From assembly GCF_002112505.1 (NCBI RefSeq), contig NZ_NEHW01000022.1, positions 1 through 64,000 of the forward strand: DNA of 64,000 nucleotides. Direction: 5' to 3'. A program made the translations under genes and the position numbers. Each line of letters begins with the position of its first letter. Position 1 is the stretch's first letter. The notes under the pieces were generated by a model. The model searched no databases. It was not told the DNA's origin and saw nothing but the letters and a program-made list of their open reading frames with translations. This stretch comes from Pseudomonas sp. R28(2017) (GTDB taxonomy: Bacteria; Pseudomonadota; Gammaproteobacteria; Pseudomonadales; Pseudomonadaceae). Positions 15,887 through 26,200 of the stretch are shown in pieces.

Positions 15887-16777
15887 TCAGTGAGCGGCCT
15901 TGATCGCCAGCACATTGCACAGCGGATGCTCCAGCACATGCGCGGTGGTGCCGCCCAGGAACGTCTGCATCGCATCATGCCGATGGCTGCCCATCACGAT
16001 CACATCGACCCGGCTGTGGCTGACGAACTGGGCAATTGCGCGGATCGCCGCACCCTCGACAAAATGCCGCCGCTCCAGCGGAATCTGGTGGTGGTCGCCC
16101 AGCCGGTTGAATGCCGCCCGCTGCGCTGTGCGCACGCTGGCATCGAACCCCGGCATGGTGACGGTGCCGGCACCAAAGTCGGCGATATGGGTCTTGGCCG
16201 CATCACATACATGCAGCAGGTGCAGTTCGGCATCGCATTGCAGGGCCAGGGCATGGGCGCTGTGGATCACCTGGTCGTCCAGGTGTTCGCCCGCACCATG
16301 GCAGTTGAGGTCGACCGCCGCCGCAATCTGCCGGGGCAGTGGCAGGCGGATGTCGCTGACCAGGTGCACGGCCACCGGGCTTTCCTTGAGCAACTGCCAG
16401 TCCAGCGGCGTGACCAGCAGGCGCTTGAGCACCGGTTCGTGCTGCACGTCCTTGATCAACAGGTCGCACCCCAGCTGTTCGATCCGCTCGAGCGCACTGC
16501 CCAGCGGGTCGCGGGTCAGCAGCAGTTCGGTGGACACATCGAGCCCGGCGTTGCCCAGTTGCTCGGCCTGGTCGGCCAGCCACTGACGGTTGTCACCAAG
16601 CAGTCGCTCGCGCTCGCGGCCGTCGCTCATCAGGCCGAAGGTGTCGACATCGTCGACGAATACATTGATATCCAGCAGGGCACCACTGGACTCGGCCAGC
16701 GCCGCCGCGCGCTGCAGCGCCGGAGTATGGCGCATTTGCGGGCCGAGCATGACGAACAGACGCTTGAACTGGCTCAT
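15887..16777 (-). CDS. Tandem universal stress protein (UspA family)
   Basis: This 296-residue cytoplasmic protein has two Usp domains in tandem. The second ends with the nucleotide-binding signature VMGSHRHDAMQTFLGGTTAH followed by VLEHPLCNVLAI, the G-2x-G-9x-G pattern of ATP-binding Usp proteins. The first domain (KRLFVMLGPQMRHTPALQRA) lacks the full signature and may be degenerate, as in UspE-like proteins. Start 16777 (MSQFKRLF) is chosen because GGAGG lies just upstream; the longer frame to 16822 adds 15 unlikely residues. It is single, divergent from mntP. Confidence 0.83.
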   Translation of the reverse strand: MSQFKRLFVMLGPQMRHTPALQRAAALAESSGALLDINVFVDDVDTFGLMSDGRERERLLGDNRQWLADQAEQLGNAGLDVSTELLLTRDPLGSALERIEQLGCDLLIKDVQHEPVLKRLLVTPLDWQLLKESPVAVHLVSDIRLPLPRQIAAAVDLNCHGAGEHLDDQVIHSAHALALQCDAELHLLHVCDAAKTHIADFGAGTVTMPGFDASVRTAQRAAFNRLGDHHQIPLERRHFVEGAAIRAIAQFVSHSRVDVIVMGSHRHDAMQTFLGGTTAHVLEHPLCNVLAIKAAH

Positions 16778-16902
16778 CGCACACCTCCACGTGTGGCAGC
16801 CCCCCGGTTCATGCCATGTCATCTGGTCTGTACAGTCTAGACCCGGTTGCGCCGGGCAAAACCCTTCACGCTTTTTTCACCTGGCGCTGGTATCATCGCG
16901 CC

Positions 16903-17042
16903 ACTCATTGGGGAGTAGCCTGCCTTCGCGCCCTGCGAAGGCGCTCTGGTCAACATATTTGGCAACCTGCCATGGCCAGCGCATCCACCCGGATTGGCGA
17001 GACCAACGACCTTCCTGCAGCCAAGCCGGGCCTGCAGGTCGT
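16903..17042 (+). ncRNA. yybP-ykoY manganese riboswitch of mntP
   Basis: The leader of mntP contains the two conserved strands of the yybP-ykoY aptamer: GGGGAGTAGCC at 16910-16920 and GGCGAGACCAACGAC at 16996-17010. Between them are a strong hairpin (CCTTCGCGCCCTGCGAAGG) and the CTGGTCAACATA segment. A further stem-loop (CGACC...CCTGCAG / CTGCAGGTCG, about 17007-17042) overlaps the 3' strand of the aptamer and precedes the ribosome-binding site at 17067-17070. It is a good candidate for the expression platform. In E. coli mntP the same element turns expression on with Mn2+. Confidence 0.85.
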
Positions 17043-17078
17043 CTGTCGTTGACTCGTTGCCCGGCTGGAGTCCGATCG

Positions 17079-17645
17079 TTGAATCCCATTTCCCTCGTCT
17101 TTCTCGCCTTCGCCATGTCCACCGATGCCTTCGCGGCCGCCATCGGCAAAGGGTCGAGCCTGCACAAGCCACGCTTGGCCGAAGCACTGCGCACAGGCCT
17201 GATCTTCGGTGTCATCGAAGCCATCACCCCGGTCATCGGCTGGCTGCTGGGCCAGGCAGCCAGCCAGTACGTCGAACAGTGGGACCACTGGATCGCCTTT
17301 ACCCTGTTGCTGCTGCTCGGCGCGCACATGGTGCATGCCGGGCTGAAGCCGGATGACGAAGAGGAAGAGAAGCAGAGCCAGCACTCGTTCTGGATCCTGG
17401 CGGTGACCGCCGTGGCCACCAGCATCGACGCCCTGGCAGTGGGCATCGGCCTGGCGTTCGTCGATGTGAACATCTGGGTAGCGGCAGCAGCGATCGGCCT
17501 GGCGACCATGACCATGGTGACCATCGGCACCATGCTCGGGCGGGCGTTGGGCTCGGTGGTGGGCAAGCGCGCCGAGATCATGGGGGGCATCGTGCTGATG
17601 CTGGTGGGGGCGACCATCCTGTATGAGCACCTGAGTGCTGCATGA
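17079..17645 (+). CDS. mntP: Manganese efflux pump MntP
   Basis: This 188-residue inner-membrane protein has six predicted membrane segments. The two repeats carry the family's acidic motifs, FAMSTDAFAAAIGKG near the start and VATSIDALAVGIGLAF in the middle, joined by a charged cytoplasmic loop (KPDDEEEEKQSQ). The length equals that of E. coli MntP. The start is TTG at 17079, supported by GGAG at 17067-17070 (8 nt spacing) and by MNPISLVFLAF as the first transmembrane segment. It exports Mn2+ and is probably controlled by the riboswitch immediately upstream. Confidence 0.93.
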   Translation: MNPISLVFLAFAMSTDAFAAAIGKGSSLHKPRLAEALRTGLIFGVIEAITPVIGWLLGQAASQYVEQWDHWIAFTLLLLLGAHMVHAGLKPDDEEEEKQSQHSFWILAVTAVATSIDALAVGIGLAFVDVNIWVAAAAIGLATMTMVTIGTMLGRALGSVVGKRAEIMGGIVLMLVGATILYEHLSAA

Positions 17646-17647
17646 GG

Positions 17648-19057
17648 TTACCGAGGCCGCTCAGCGGCCTCCTGCCACCCACCACCCAGCGCCGCGTACA
17701 GGTTCACTTCCGCCACCAGCTGCGCCAGTCGGTCACCGATCAAACCCTGCTGCGCCGTAAACAGCGAGCGCTGTGCATCGAGAAAGGTCAGGCTGCTGTC
17801 CACGCCGATCCGGTAACGATGCTCGGCCAGGTTGTAATAACGCTGGTTCGACGCCACCAGATCGCGCTGGGCCTGCAACTGACGCTGGTAGGTGGCCCGC
17901 GCCGCCAGGCCATCGGCCACTTCCTGGAACGCGCTCTGGATGGCCTTCTCGTACTGCGCCACCTGAATGTCCTTCTGCAGCTCTGCATAGTCCAGGCTGG
18001 CGCGCAGGCTGCCAGCGGTGAAGATCGGCAGGCTGATCTGCGGTTGGAACAGCCAGGTCCCGCTGCCGCCGTTGAACAGGCCGCTCAACTGCGGGCTGGT
18101 GCTACCAGCGTTGGCGGTGAGGCTGATGCTGGGGAAGAACGCCGCCCGCGCTGCGCCGATGTTGGCATTGGCCGCGCGCAGCTGATATTCCGCCTGGACG
18201 ATGTCCGGTCGGCGGCGCAGCAGGTCCGAGGGCAAACCTGCCGGCAGCCCGGCGATCTGCTCGTCAGCCAGGGGCAGGGCGGCCAGGTCGTCATCCACGG
18301 CCGCACCGACCAGCAAGGTCAGCTGGTTGAGGTCCTGGGCCACCTGGCGCTTGTAGCGCGCCACGCTGGCACGGGTGCTGTCGACGCTGGTGCGTGACTG
18401 GATCTGGTCCAGTGCCGATACCGTGCCGGCGCGGCGCTGGGCGCTGGTCAAACGCAGGCTGCGCTCGTCGGCGGCCAGGGTTTCCTGTGACAGTACCAGC
18501 AGCTCCTGGTCGGCTCGCCAGGTCAGGTAGGCGCTGGCCACGCTGGCCACCAGGCTCAGTTGCGTGCTGCGCCGCGCCTCTTCACTGGCCAGGTAGGTCA
18601 GCAGCGCCTGGTCACTGAGGCTGCGCACGCGGCCGAACAGGTCCAGCTCGTAGGCGCTGATGCCCAGCGTTGCGGCGTAGGTCGAGCTGATCACGCCCTG
18701 GTCGGTACCGGTCATGCCCCGCGGCAGGTACTGGCGCTCGCCGGTGGCGTCGGCAGACACCTTGGGCAGCAGGTCGGCACGCTGGATGCGGTACTGGGCG
18801 CGGTAGGCCTCGACGTTCAGCGCCGCCTCGCGCAGGTCGCGGTTGTTGGTCAGGGCGCTGTCGATCAGCTGGCGCAGCACCGGGTCGTGGAACACAGGGC
18901 GCCAGTCTTCGGCGGGGGGGTGGGCCAGCGCATCACCTTGATAGGCCGGGCCCTGCGGGAACTGCCCCGGCACAGGAACGGCGGGGCGCTGGTAGTCCGG
19001 CACCAGGGAGCAGCCGCACAGCAGCGCGGCGCACAGGGTCAGGGCATGTCGGGGCAT
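17648..19057 (-). CDS. Outer-membrane factor lipoprotein (OprM/NodT family) of the lipopeptide exporter
   Basis: This 469-residue TolC-like channel lipoprotein starts MPRHALTLCAALLCGCSLVP, a lipoprotein signal with the modified Cys in LLCGC. Two homologous halves are visible: the first ends around AYLTWRADQELL, and the second begins LLRRRPDIVQAEYQLRAANA, a hallmark of the NodT/OprM family. Start 19057 lies 17 bp after the stop of the upstream luxR-type gene on the same strand, so the two are probably one operon. In related Pseudomonas lipopeptide loci such a gene is linked to the cluster and works with MacA/MacB. Here the pump genes lie at the far end, at 60.8-63.9 kb. Confidence 0.88.
   Translation of the reverse strand: MPRHALTLCAALLCGCSLVPDYQRPAVPVPGQFPQGPAYQGDALAHPPAEDWRPVFHDPVLRQLIDSALTNNRDLREAALNVEAYRAQYRIQRADLLPKVSADATGERQYLPRGMTGTDQGVISSTYAATLGISAYELDLFGRVRSLSDQALLTYLASEEARRSTQLSLVASVASAYLTWRADQELLVLSQETLAADERSLRLTSAQRRAGTVSALDQIQSRTSVDSTRASVARYKRQVAQDLNQLTLLVGAAVDDDLAALPLADEQIAGLPAGLPSDLLRRRPDIVQAEYQLRAANANIGAARAAFFPSISLTANAGSTSPQLSGLFNGGSGTWLFQPQISLPIFTAGSLRASLDYAELQKDIQVAQYEKAIQSAFQEVADGLAARATYQRQLQAQRDLVASNQRYYNLAEHRYRIGVDSSLTFLDAQRSLFTAQQGLIGDRLAQLVAEVNLYAALGGGWQEAAERPR
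17653..17671. terminator. Bidirectional terminator-like hairpin overlapping the outer-membrane factor 3' end
   Basis: GAGGCCGC-TCA-GCGGCCTC is a perfect 8-bp stem 7 bp after the mntP stop. It is encoded within the last codons of the convergent outer-membrane factor gene. It shares the GGCCGC-loop-GCGGCC core of the hairpins at 9065 and 13487. Confidence 0.55.
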
Positions 19058-19074
19058 CACAGGTTCTCGTGCAG

Positions 19075-19845
19075 TCAGGCGCCGGCCATCCATTTCGCCA
19101 GCCCATGGCGGCCACTGACCCCCAGCTTGGCGGTGGCGCGCTTGAGGTAGGTTTCGATCGAACTGTTCTTCACGTTCAGCTTCTGTGCCATTTCCGGCAC
19201 TGTGCCGCCTGTCAGCAGGCCGATGCACACTTCCTCTTCACGGCTGGAAAGCCGGACGGCTTCCTGGACCAGGCGCTCGCCAAAAGCGTGGCGCAACGAG
19301 CCTGTTTCAAGCTCCGCGAGGGGGGCGCCGACGCGGCGCACCAGGCCCTGCCCAAGCAACTGGCCATGGTGCTCGACCAATGGCAGCAAGGTGTCGGAAA
19401 GGCTCTTGAGTTGGGACAGTTCAGCCAGGGAAAACGCCCTTTGACCGGGCAGGCGGTGGAAACAGATGACCCAACGCCGGTCGCCGCTGCACGACACCAG
19501 GTGGCATTGATGGGGATGCTGGGCGTCCAGCGGGGCCTTGAACTCGATCAGCAGCGGGTCGTCCATCTGCATGATGCTCTGCAGCAACGGGTGGCGCAGC
19601 GCCTCGTTGCCCGGCCGTTGCTGCGCAAGGCCGGCACTGCCCAGCAGCCTGATGCGGCTGACGCTGGCCTGGCGTGGGTCCAGGGTCCATTCGCTGAGCT
19701 CGAGCCTGTGGATCGGTACCTGGGCATCGACCAGGCGCAACATCTGTGCGGCGAAACCGTCGGCGCCGGTGCTGGCGATCAGCTCACCCAGTTGCAGGTA
19801 CAGCTGAGGGTCGGGGCGGTGTGCGAGGCTGGCGGTCAGCTTCAT
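19075..19845 (-). CDS. psoR: LuxR-family activator of the lipopeptide cluster
   Basis: This 256-residue protein has a C-terminal LuxR/FixJ helix-turn-helix (LSSREEEVCIGLLTGGTVPE, MAQKLNVKNSSIETYLKRAT, AKLGVSGRHGLAKWM). The N-terminal part shows neither an acyl-homoserine-lactone-binding pattern nor a receiver domain, as usual for lipopeptide-linked LuxR regulators. Start 19845 (MKLTASLAH) has AGGA 9 nt upstream; the longer frame begins with TTG at 19866. Placement immediately upstream of and divergent from psoA identifies it as the likely cluster activator (PsoR). Its binding site in the 19846-20260 gap could not be identified by eye. Confidence 0.85.
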   Translation of the reverse strand: MKLTASLAHRPDPQLYLQLGELIASTGADGFAAQMLRLVDAQVPIHRLELSEWTLDPRQASVSRIRLLGSAGLAQQRPGNEALRHPLLQSIMQMDDPLLIEFKAPLDAQHPHQCHLVSCSGDRRWVICFHRLPGQRAFSLAELSQLKSLSDTLLPLVEHHGQLLGQGLVRRVGAPLAELETGSLRHAFGERLVQEAVRLSSREEEVCIGLLTGGTVPEMAQKLNVKNSSIETYLKRATAKLGVSGRHGLAKWMAGA

Positions 19846-20260
19846 GTGCTTTCTTCCTTGATTCAAAGCGTTACGGCGGGTGGTCTCGCGGTCGAGTGCT
19901 CCGGGTGGCGGGGTGGGTGACGGTATTCAAGCCCGCAGCAGGGGCTGCGTCTGTAATGGAAAACCGGGACAGAAAACGCCACCAATGCCGACTGGCCAAG
20001 TAGGGTATGAACCTGTGGTTTTGGGCAAATGGCCTGGAATGGCCAGTGAAATGGCGTCATATCCCTGACGTTTCGCTGCCGTTCCTGCTCAACAGGCGGT
20101 GGCGTAAGCCATCCAGGGCGGCCAGCTATGGTTGATTTCCTACAGGCTTTTCAGCTGCCATTGATACGCACTCCGGTTGTCCGGGTTTAGCGGGCCATAC
20201 AGTGTGCAGAGGGGGTGCTTGAATCCGCGGATGTTCAAGCCAAGAAGGACCTGCCCCCCC
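19846..20260. promoter_or_regulatory. Divergent psoR-psoA control region
   Basis: This is a 415-bp gap without a gene. It must hold the promoters of psoR (minus) and psoA (plus). I see a short dyad CGTCA-6 bp-TGACG at 20055-20070 and no convincing -35/-10 pair or lux-box. An AAGGA at 20245-20249 lies 11 nt before the preferred psoA start. Confidence 0.5.
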
Positions 20261-23200
20261 ATGCCTGCCGCCGAAACCTTTGCCCTGACCGTTGCCCAGC
20301 GTGATATCTGGCTGGACCAGATCGGCCACGGCGATTCGCCGCTGTACAACATTGGCGCCTATGTCGAGCTCGAAGGCGCCGTGGATGTCCCGCGGCTGTG
20401 CAGGGCGCTGGCGCACCTGGTGGCACTGCACGAAGGCTTGCGCACGGTCCTGGTGGCGCCAGACGGGCACGGAGGCGTACCGCGCCAGTACTTTGCCGAC
20501 ACGCTGACGGTGGATCTGCCCGAGCACGACCTGCGCGCTGCCGCAGACCCCAAGGCCGCCGCCCAGGCGCTGCTCGACAGCTGCATGCAAAAACCGTTTG
20601 TGCTGGGCGCCGGCGCCCTGTGGGGCACCCAGCTGATCCGGCTGGGCGAGCAACGCTACCTGTTCGCGCTGCAGGCGCATCACCTGATCCTCGACGGCTG
20701 GGGGGTGGACCTGTGGTTCAAGCGGGTCGCCGACTACTACAACCTGCTGGGCCAGGGCCTGCCCTTGCCCGACAGCGCGCCCGGTTACCGTGAGTTCATC
20801 GAGGACGACAGCCAGTACCAGGCGTCGGCCCGTCATGGCCGTGACCGGGACTACTGGCTGGGCAAATACCAGCAGCTACCCGATGCCTTGCTGGCGCCGC
20901 GTGAGCGCGGGCAGGTGGCAGGCGGCGAGCCCAGCGCGGCCCTCGATCTGCCCTTCGACAGCCAGTTGCTGGCGCGCATGAGCGCACTGGGCAGCGAACT
21001 GCAGGCGTCGGCCTTCCACGTGCTGCTGGCGGCGATGCACGTGTGCTGCACGCGCACCTGGCAACGTGACCAATGGGTGGTTGGTGTGCCGGTGCGCAAC
21101 CGTGCCAGTGCACGGTTCAAATCGACCCTCGGGCTGTTTACCCAAGTCAGTGCCCTGCGCATGGACTTTACCCGCAACCCGTCTTTCGCCGAGCTGGTAC
21201 GCAGCATTGCTGATGCGCTGAAACAGGACTTTCGCCACCAGCGCTTCGCCCTCAGCGAGCTGAACCGCGCGCTTGGCGCCCTGCGCGAAGAACGGCCGCA
21301 GTTGTTCGAGCTGATGGTGTCGTATGAGGAAGATGGCAACGCGCTGTGCTTCGGCGAGGTTTGCGGCCATACGGTGATGACCTGCAACCACCACGAACCG
21401 ACGCCACTGAGCCTGCACCTGCGCAGCAACCCGCACAGCGGCAAGGCCCGCCTGCACCTGGTGCACAACCTGGCCTGGTTCGGCAAGGACGAGGTCGCCG
21501 CCCTGGCCGAACGGCTCCTGCACGTGCTGCGACAAGGGCTGGAACAGCCAGGGCTGAGCGTCGCCGACTTTGACCTGGTCACGGCCGATGAGCAGCTGCA
21601 GTTGCAGCAGTGGAACCAGGCGGCGGTCAGCGAAGGGCAGCAGGAGCAACTGATTCACCGACGGATCGAGGCCCAGGCCAGGCGAAGGCCAGAGGCCCTG
21701 GCGGCGCTGCACGGCGGCCAACGCCTGAGCTACGGCGAGCTGAACGGGCGCGCCAACCGGTTGGCGCAGCGGCTGATCGGCCTGGGTGCAGGCCCCGACC
21801 AGCGGGTCGCGGTCGTGGCCCAGCGCGGGCTGGACACCCTGGTCGGCCTGCTGGCGGTACTCAAGGCCGGCGCCGCCTACGTGCCGATCGACCCGGCACA
21901 CCCGCAAGAACGCCTGGCCTACCTGCTCGAAGACAGCGCGCCGTGCGTGGTGCTGAGCCATTCCCGGTTCAGCGCACGCTTGCCAGCCCACGGCCTGCCA
22001 CAGATCGAACTGGACCACGGCACCTGGCAAGCGGCAAGCGCCGAAGCGCCTGTGGTCGCGGCGCTCGCGCCAGCCAATCTGGCCTATGTCATCTACACCT
22101 CCGGCTCCACCGGCCTGCCCAAGGGCGTGATGGTCGAACACCGCATGCTGGCCAACCTGGTCGACTGGCACTGCGATGCTTTCGGCCTTGGGCCTGGGCG
22201 CCAGCAGTCGAGCCTGGCCGGTTTTGGTTTCGATGCCATGGCCTGGGAAGTCTGGCCAGCCTTGTGCAGCGGTGCGACTCTGCACCTTGCGCCGGTACGT
22301 GAAGGTGCCGAAGACATCGATGCCTTGCTCAGCTGGTGGCGTGCGCAGCCGCTGGACGTGAGCTTCCTGCCGACGCCAGTGGCCGAGCATGCCTTCGCCC
22401 AGGGCGAGCTGCACCCGACCCTGCAGACCCTGCTGGTCGGCGGCGACCGCCTGCGGCGCCTGGCCCGCGAGCGCCGTTACCGGGTGATCAACAACTATGG
22501 CCCCACCGAAACCACGGTGGTGGCCACTTCGGGTGAAGTACACAACGGGCAGGCGCTGCACATCGGCGGGCCGGTCGCCAACACCCGCCTGTACGTGCTG
22601 GACGCGCAGCAGCGGTTGCTGCCCCCTGGTGCCGTCGGGGAGTTGTACATCGCCGGCCATGGCGTCGCGCGCGGTTACCTGAACCGCCCCGAACTGACTG
22701 CCGAGCGCTTCCTCGACGACCCGTTCAGTGCGCACCCCGGGGCACGCATGTACCGTAGCGGCGACCTGGTGCGCTGGCGGGCCGACGGCACCCTGGAATA
22801 CCTCGGGCGCAACGACGACCAGGTGAAGATCCGCGGCGTCAGGGTCGAGCTGGCCGAAATCGAAGCGGCGCTGAGCAGCCATGCGGCCGTGCGCGAAAGC
22901 GTGGTGCTGCTCCGTGAGGGGCAGCTGCAGGCCTGGTATATCGCCGAGTCGGCAGTCACGCCACGGGCACTGCTCGAGCACGTGCGCCAGCGCTTGCCCG
23001 CCGCCTTGCTGCCCGTGGCCTACGTCAGCCTGGCCGGCTGGCCGCTGACGGCCAACGGCAAGCTTGACCGCCGCGCCTTGCCGGCTGCGGATGAAGCCGC
23101 GATGGTACGCCGCGAGCATGAAGCGCCGCAGGGTGAAATCGAGCAGCGGCTGGCCGTGCTCTGGGCCGAACTGCTGCAGGTCGAGCGGGTAGGGCGCCAG

Positions 23201-26200
23201 GACCACTTCTTCGAACTGGGCGGCCATTCGCTGCTGGCGGTGCAACTGATCGAGCGCCTGCGTCAGCAAGGGCTGCAAGCTGACGTGCAGGTGCTGTTCG
23301 GCCAGTCGACCCTGGCCAGCCTGGCGGCGACGGTGGAGGTCGCCGAAGCCGCGGCAGTGCCTGCCAATGGCGTGGCGCCGGGCTGCCTGCGCATCACCCC
23401 CGACATGCTGCGGCTCGCCGCACTCGACCAGCCGACCATCGAGCAGATCGTCGCGACGGTGCCGGGCGGCGCCGCCAACGTGCAGGAAATCTACCCGCTC
23501 GCCCCGCTGCAGCAAGGGCTGCTGTACCACCATGTGAGCGAAGCCCAGGACCCCTACCAGCAGCAGGCGCTGTTCGCCTTCGCCAGCTGCACGCAACGGC
23601 AGGCGTTCATCGAGGCCTTGCAGCAAGTGATCGAGCGCCATGACATCCTGCGCACCAGCCTGGCCTGGGAAGGGCTGCAACAGCCCCAGCAGGTGGTCTG
23701 GCGCCAGGCCCGCCTGCCGGTGGAACGCTGGGCTGCGCCCACAGCGGGCGACCTGGCCGCGCAAGTGTGCAAGGCCTTCGACCCGCAACGACGGCCGCTG
23801 GACCTGCGCCAGGCACCGATGATGGCGATGGTCACCACCGAGGACCCGGGCCAGGGCCGCTGGCTCGGCCTGCTGCGCTTCCATCATCTGGTCAACGACG
23901 CGGTTTCCCTGCAGGTGCTGCTGGGCGAACTCGAAGCCTTGATGCGCCCGCGTGGCGAGCCACTGCCAGCGCCAGTGCCATACCGCAACTATGTGGCACT
24001 GAGCAGCAATGGCGAACGGCAGGCGCGTCACGAGCGCTATTTCCGCGAACAGCTGGCTGGCATCGAGCCGCCGGCCGCGATCCCCGGGCTGGGCGGGATC
24101 GCGGTGGATGAACATGACCTGCACAGCCATGGCGCCACCCTCGATGCCGCGTTGAGCGAGCGCTTGCGCCAGCAGGCCCGGCGCCACGGCGCGAGCCTGG
24201 CCAGCCTGCTGCACCTGGCCTGGGCCCAGGTGCTCGGCAGCTTGTCGGGCCGTGACGAGGTCGTGCTCGGCACCGTGCTGCTGGGCCGGACCATGGCCGG
24301 CAACGGCGCCGACCGCGCCCTGGGCATGTTCATCAACAGCCTGCCGCTGCGCGTCAACCTGGCAGCCGGCCCGGTGAGCCAGGCCTTGAGCGAAACCCAT
24401 GCGCGCCTCGCCAGCCTGCTCGGCCACGAAGATGCCGCGCTGTTGCTGGCCCAACGCTGCAGCGGGCTGCCGGCAGGCACTTCGCTGTTCCAGGGCCTGA
24501 TCAACTACCGCCAGGGTGGCTTGCCACAAGGCGAAGTGCTGCCGGGCGTGACACTGTTGCAGGCCAGCGAAGTGCTGAGCCACGGCCTGGTGCTGAGTGT
24601 CGATGACCTGGGCGACACGCTGCAGCTTGGCCTGCGTGCGCCGCGTGCGATCGGCGCGCCACGGGTGCTCGCCAGCCTGCTGAGCACACTGCGCCAGTTC
24701 GCCGATGGCATGGCCAGCCCCCTGACTGCACTGTGCAGCGTGCCGGACGACGAGCTGCAACGGCTGCTGCACAGGTTCAACGCCAGCGAAGACCGGCAAA
24801 GCCCACTGACCCGCACGCTGCCCGCCCTGTTCGAGGCCCAGGTGCAGCGCACACCGCTGGCCCTTGCCCTGCAGGCCGACGATGCTGCCCTCGACTACTA
24901 CACCCTCAATGCCCAGGCCAACCGCCTGGCCCATCGCCTGATTGCCCTGGGCGTCGGTGTGGATGCGCGGGTGGCGGTCTGCGTCGAGCGTGGCGTCTCG
25001 ATGATGGTCGCGCTGCTGGCCGTGCTCAAGGCCGGCGGCGCCTATGTGCCGCTCGACCCAGGCTACCCGGCCGAACGCCTGCGCTTCATGCTCGACGACA
25101 GCGCGCCAACCGTGCTGCTGGTGCACAGTGCCACGCTCGGGCTGTTCGATGCGCTGGCCGTGCCGGTGTTCGACCTTGACCGTGACGACTGGCAGGCGTG
25201 CAGCGCGCAAAACCCGCACGTGCCGGGCCTCGGGCCGTCCGGGCTGGCCTACGTGATGTACACCTCCGGTTCCACTGGTACGCCAAAGGGCGTGATGATC
25301 GAGCACCGCGGCCTGTGCAACCTGATGCACTGGGGCTCGCAGATCTGCCCGCCACAGCCGGGCGGGGCGTTGCTGCAGCGTGCGCCGTTCAGTTTCGACG
25401 GCTCGGTCTGGGAACTGTTCTGGCCGCTGGTGGCCGGCCTGCGCCTGGTGTTGGCGCGGCCTGACGGGCACCGGGACCCGGCCTATCTGGTGCAACTGGT
25501 GCAGGCACGGCAGGTGACGATCATGAAGTTCGTGCCAGCGTTGTTGCATCAGTTTCTGGAAACGCCGGGCGTCGAGCGTTGCAGCAGCCTGACCGATCTG
25601 TTCTGCGGCGGTGGCGAACTGACCCTGGCGCTGCTGCAGCGCATTCGCCAGTGCCTGCCGCAGGTCCGCGTGCACAACGTCTACGGGCCTACCGAGGCGA
25701 CAGTCGACAGCACCGCCTGGACCTTGCGGCCCCATGAGCGCCTGCCCGGGCTGGCACCGCCGATTGGCCGGCCGATCGCCAACACCCGCCTGTATGTGCT
25801 CGACGCGCATGACCGGCCGGTGCCGTTGGGGGCGGTGGGGCAGTTGCACATCGGCGGCGTTGGCGTGGCCCGTGGCTACCTGGGCTTGCCGGCACTGCAG
25901 GCCGAACGTTTCATCGCCAGCCCCTTCGTCGAGGGTGACCGGCTGTATCGCACCGGCGACCTGGTGCGCTACCGCCAGGACGGCGAACTGGACTTCGTCG
26001 GACGCAACGACTTTCAGGTCAAGCTGCGCGGGTTGCGGGTAGAGCTGGGTGAGATCGAGGCCGCGCTGGCGGCGCACCCGCAGGTCGGGCAAAGCGTGGT
26101 GCTGATGCGCGAGGAGCGGCTGGTGGCTTACTTCACCTGCCGCGATGGGAAGCAGACCCCGGCCTTGGCGGTGCTGCGCAGTCACCTGCTGGCGCGCATG

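Noticed and set aside
19846..20260. A lux-box or heat-shock promoter for psoA
   Set aside because: No dyad or hexamer pair was good enough to annotate by eye.
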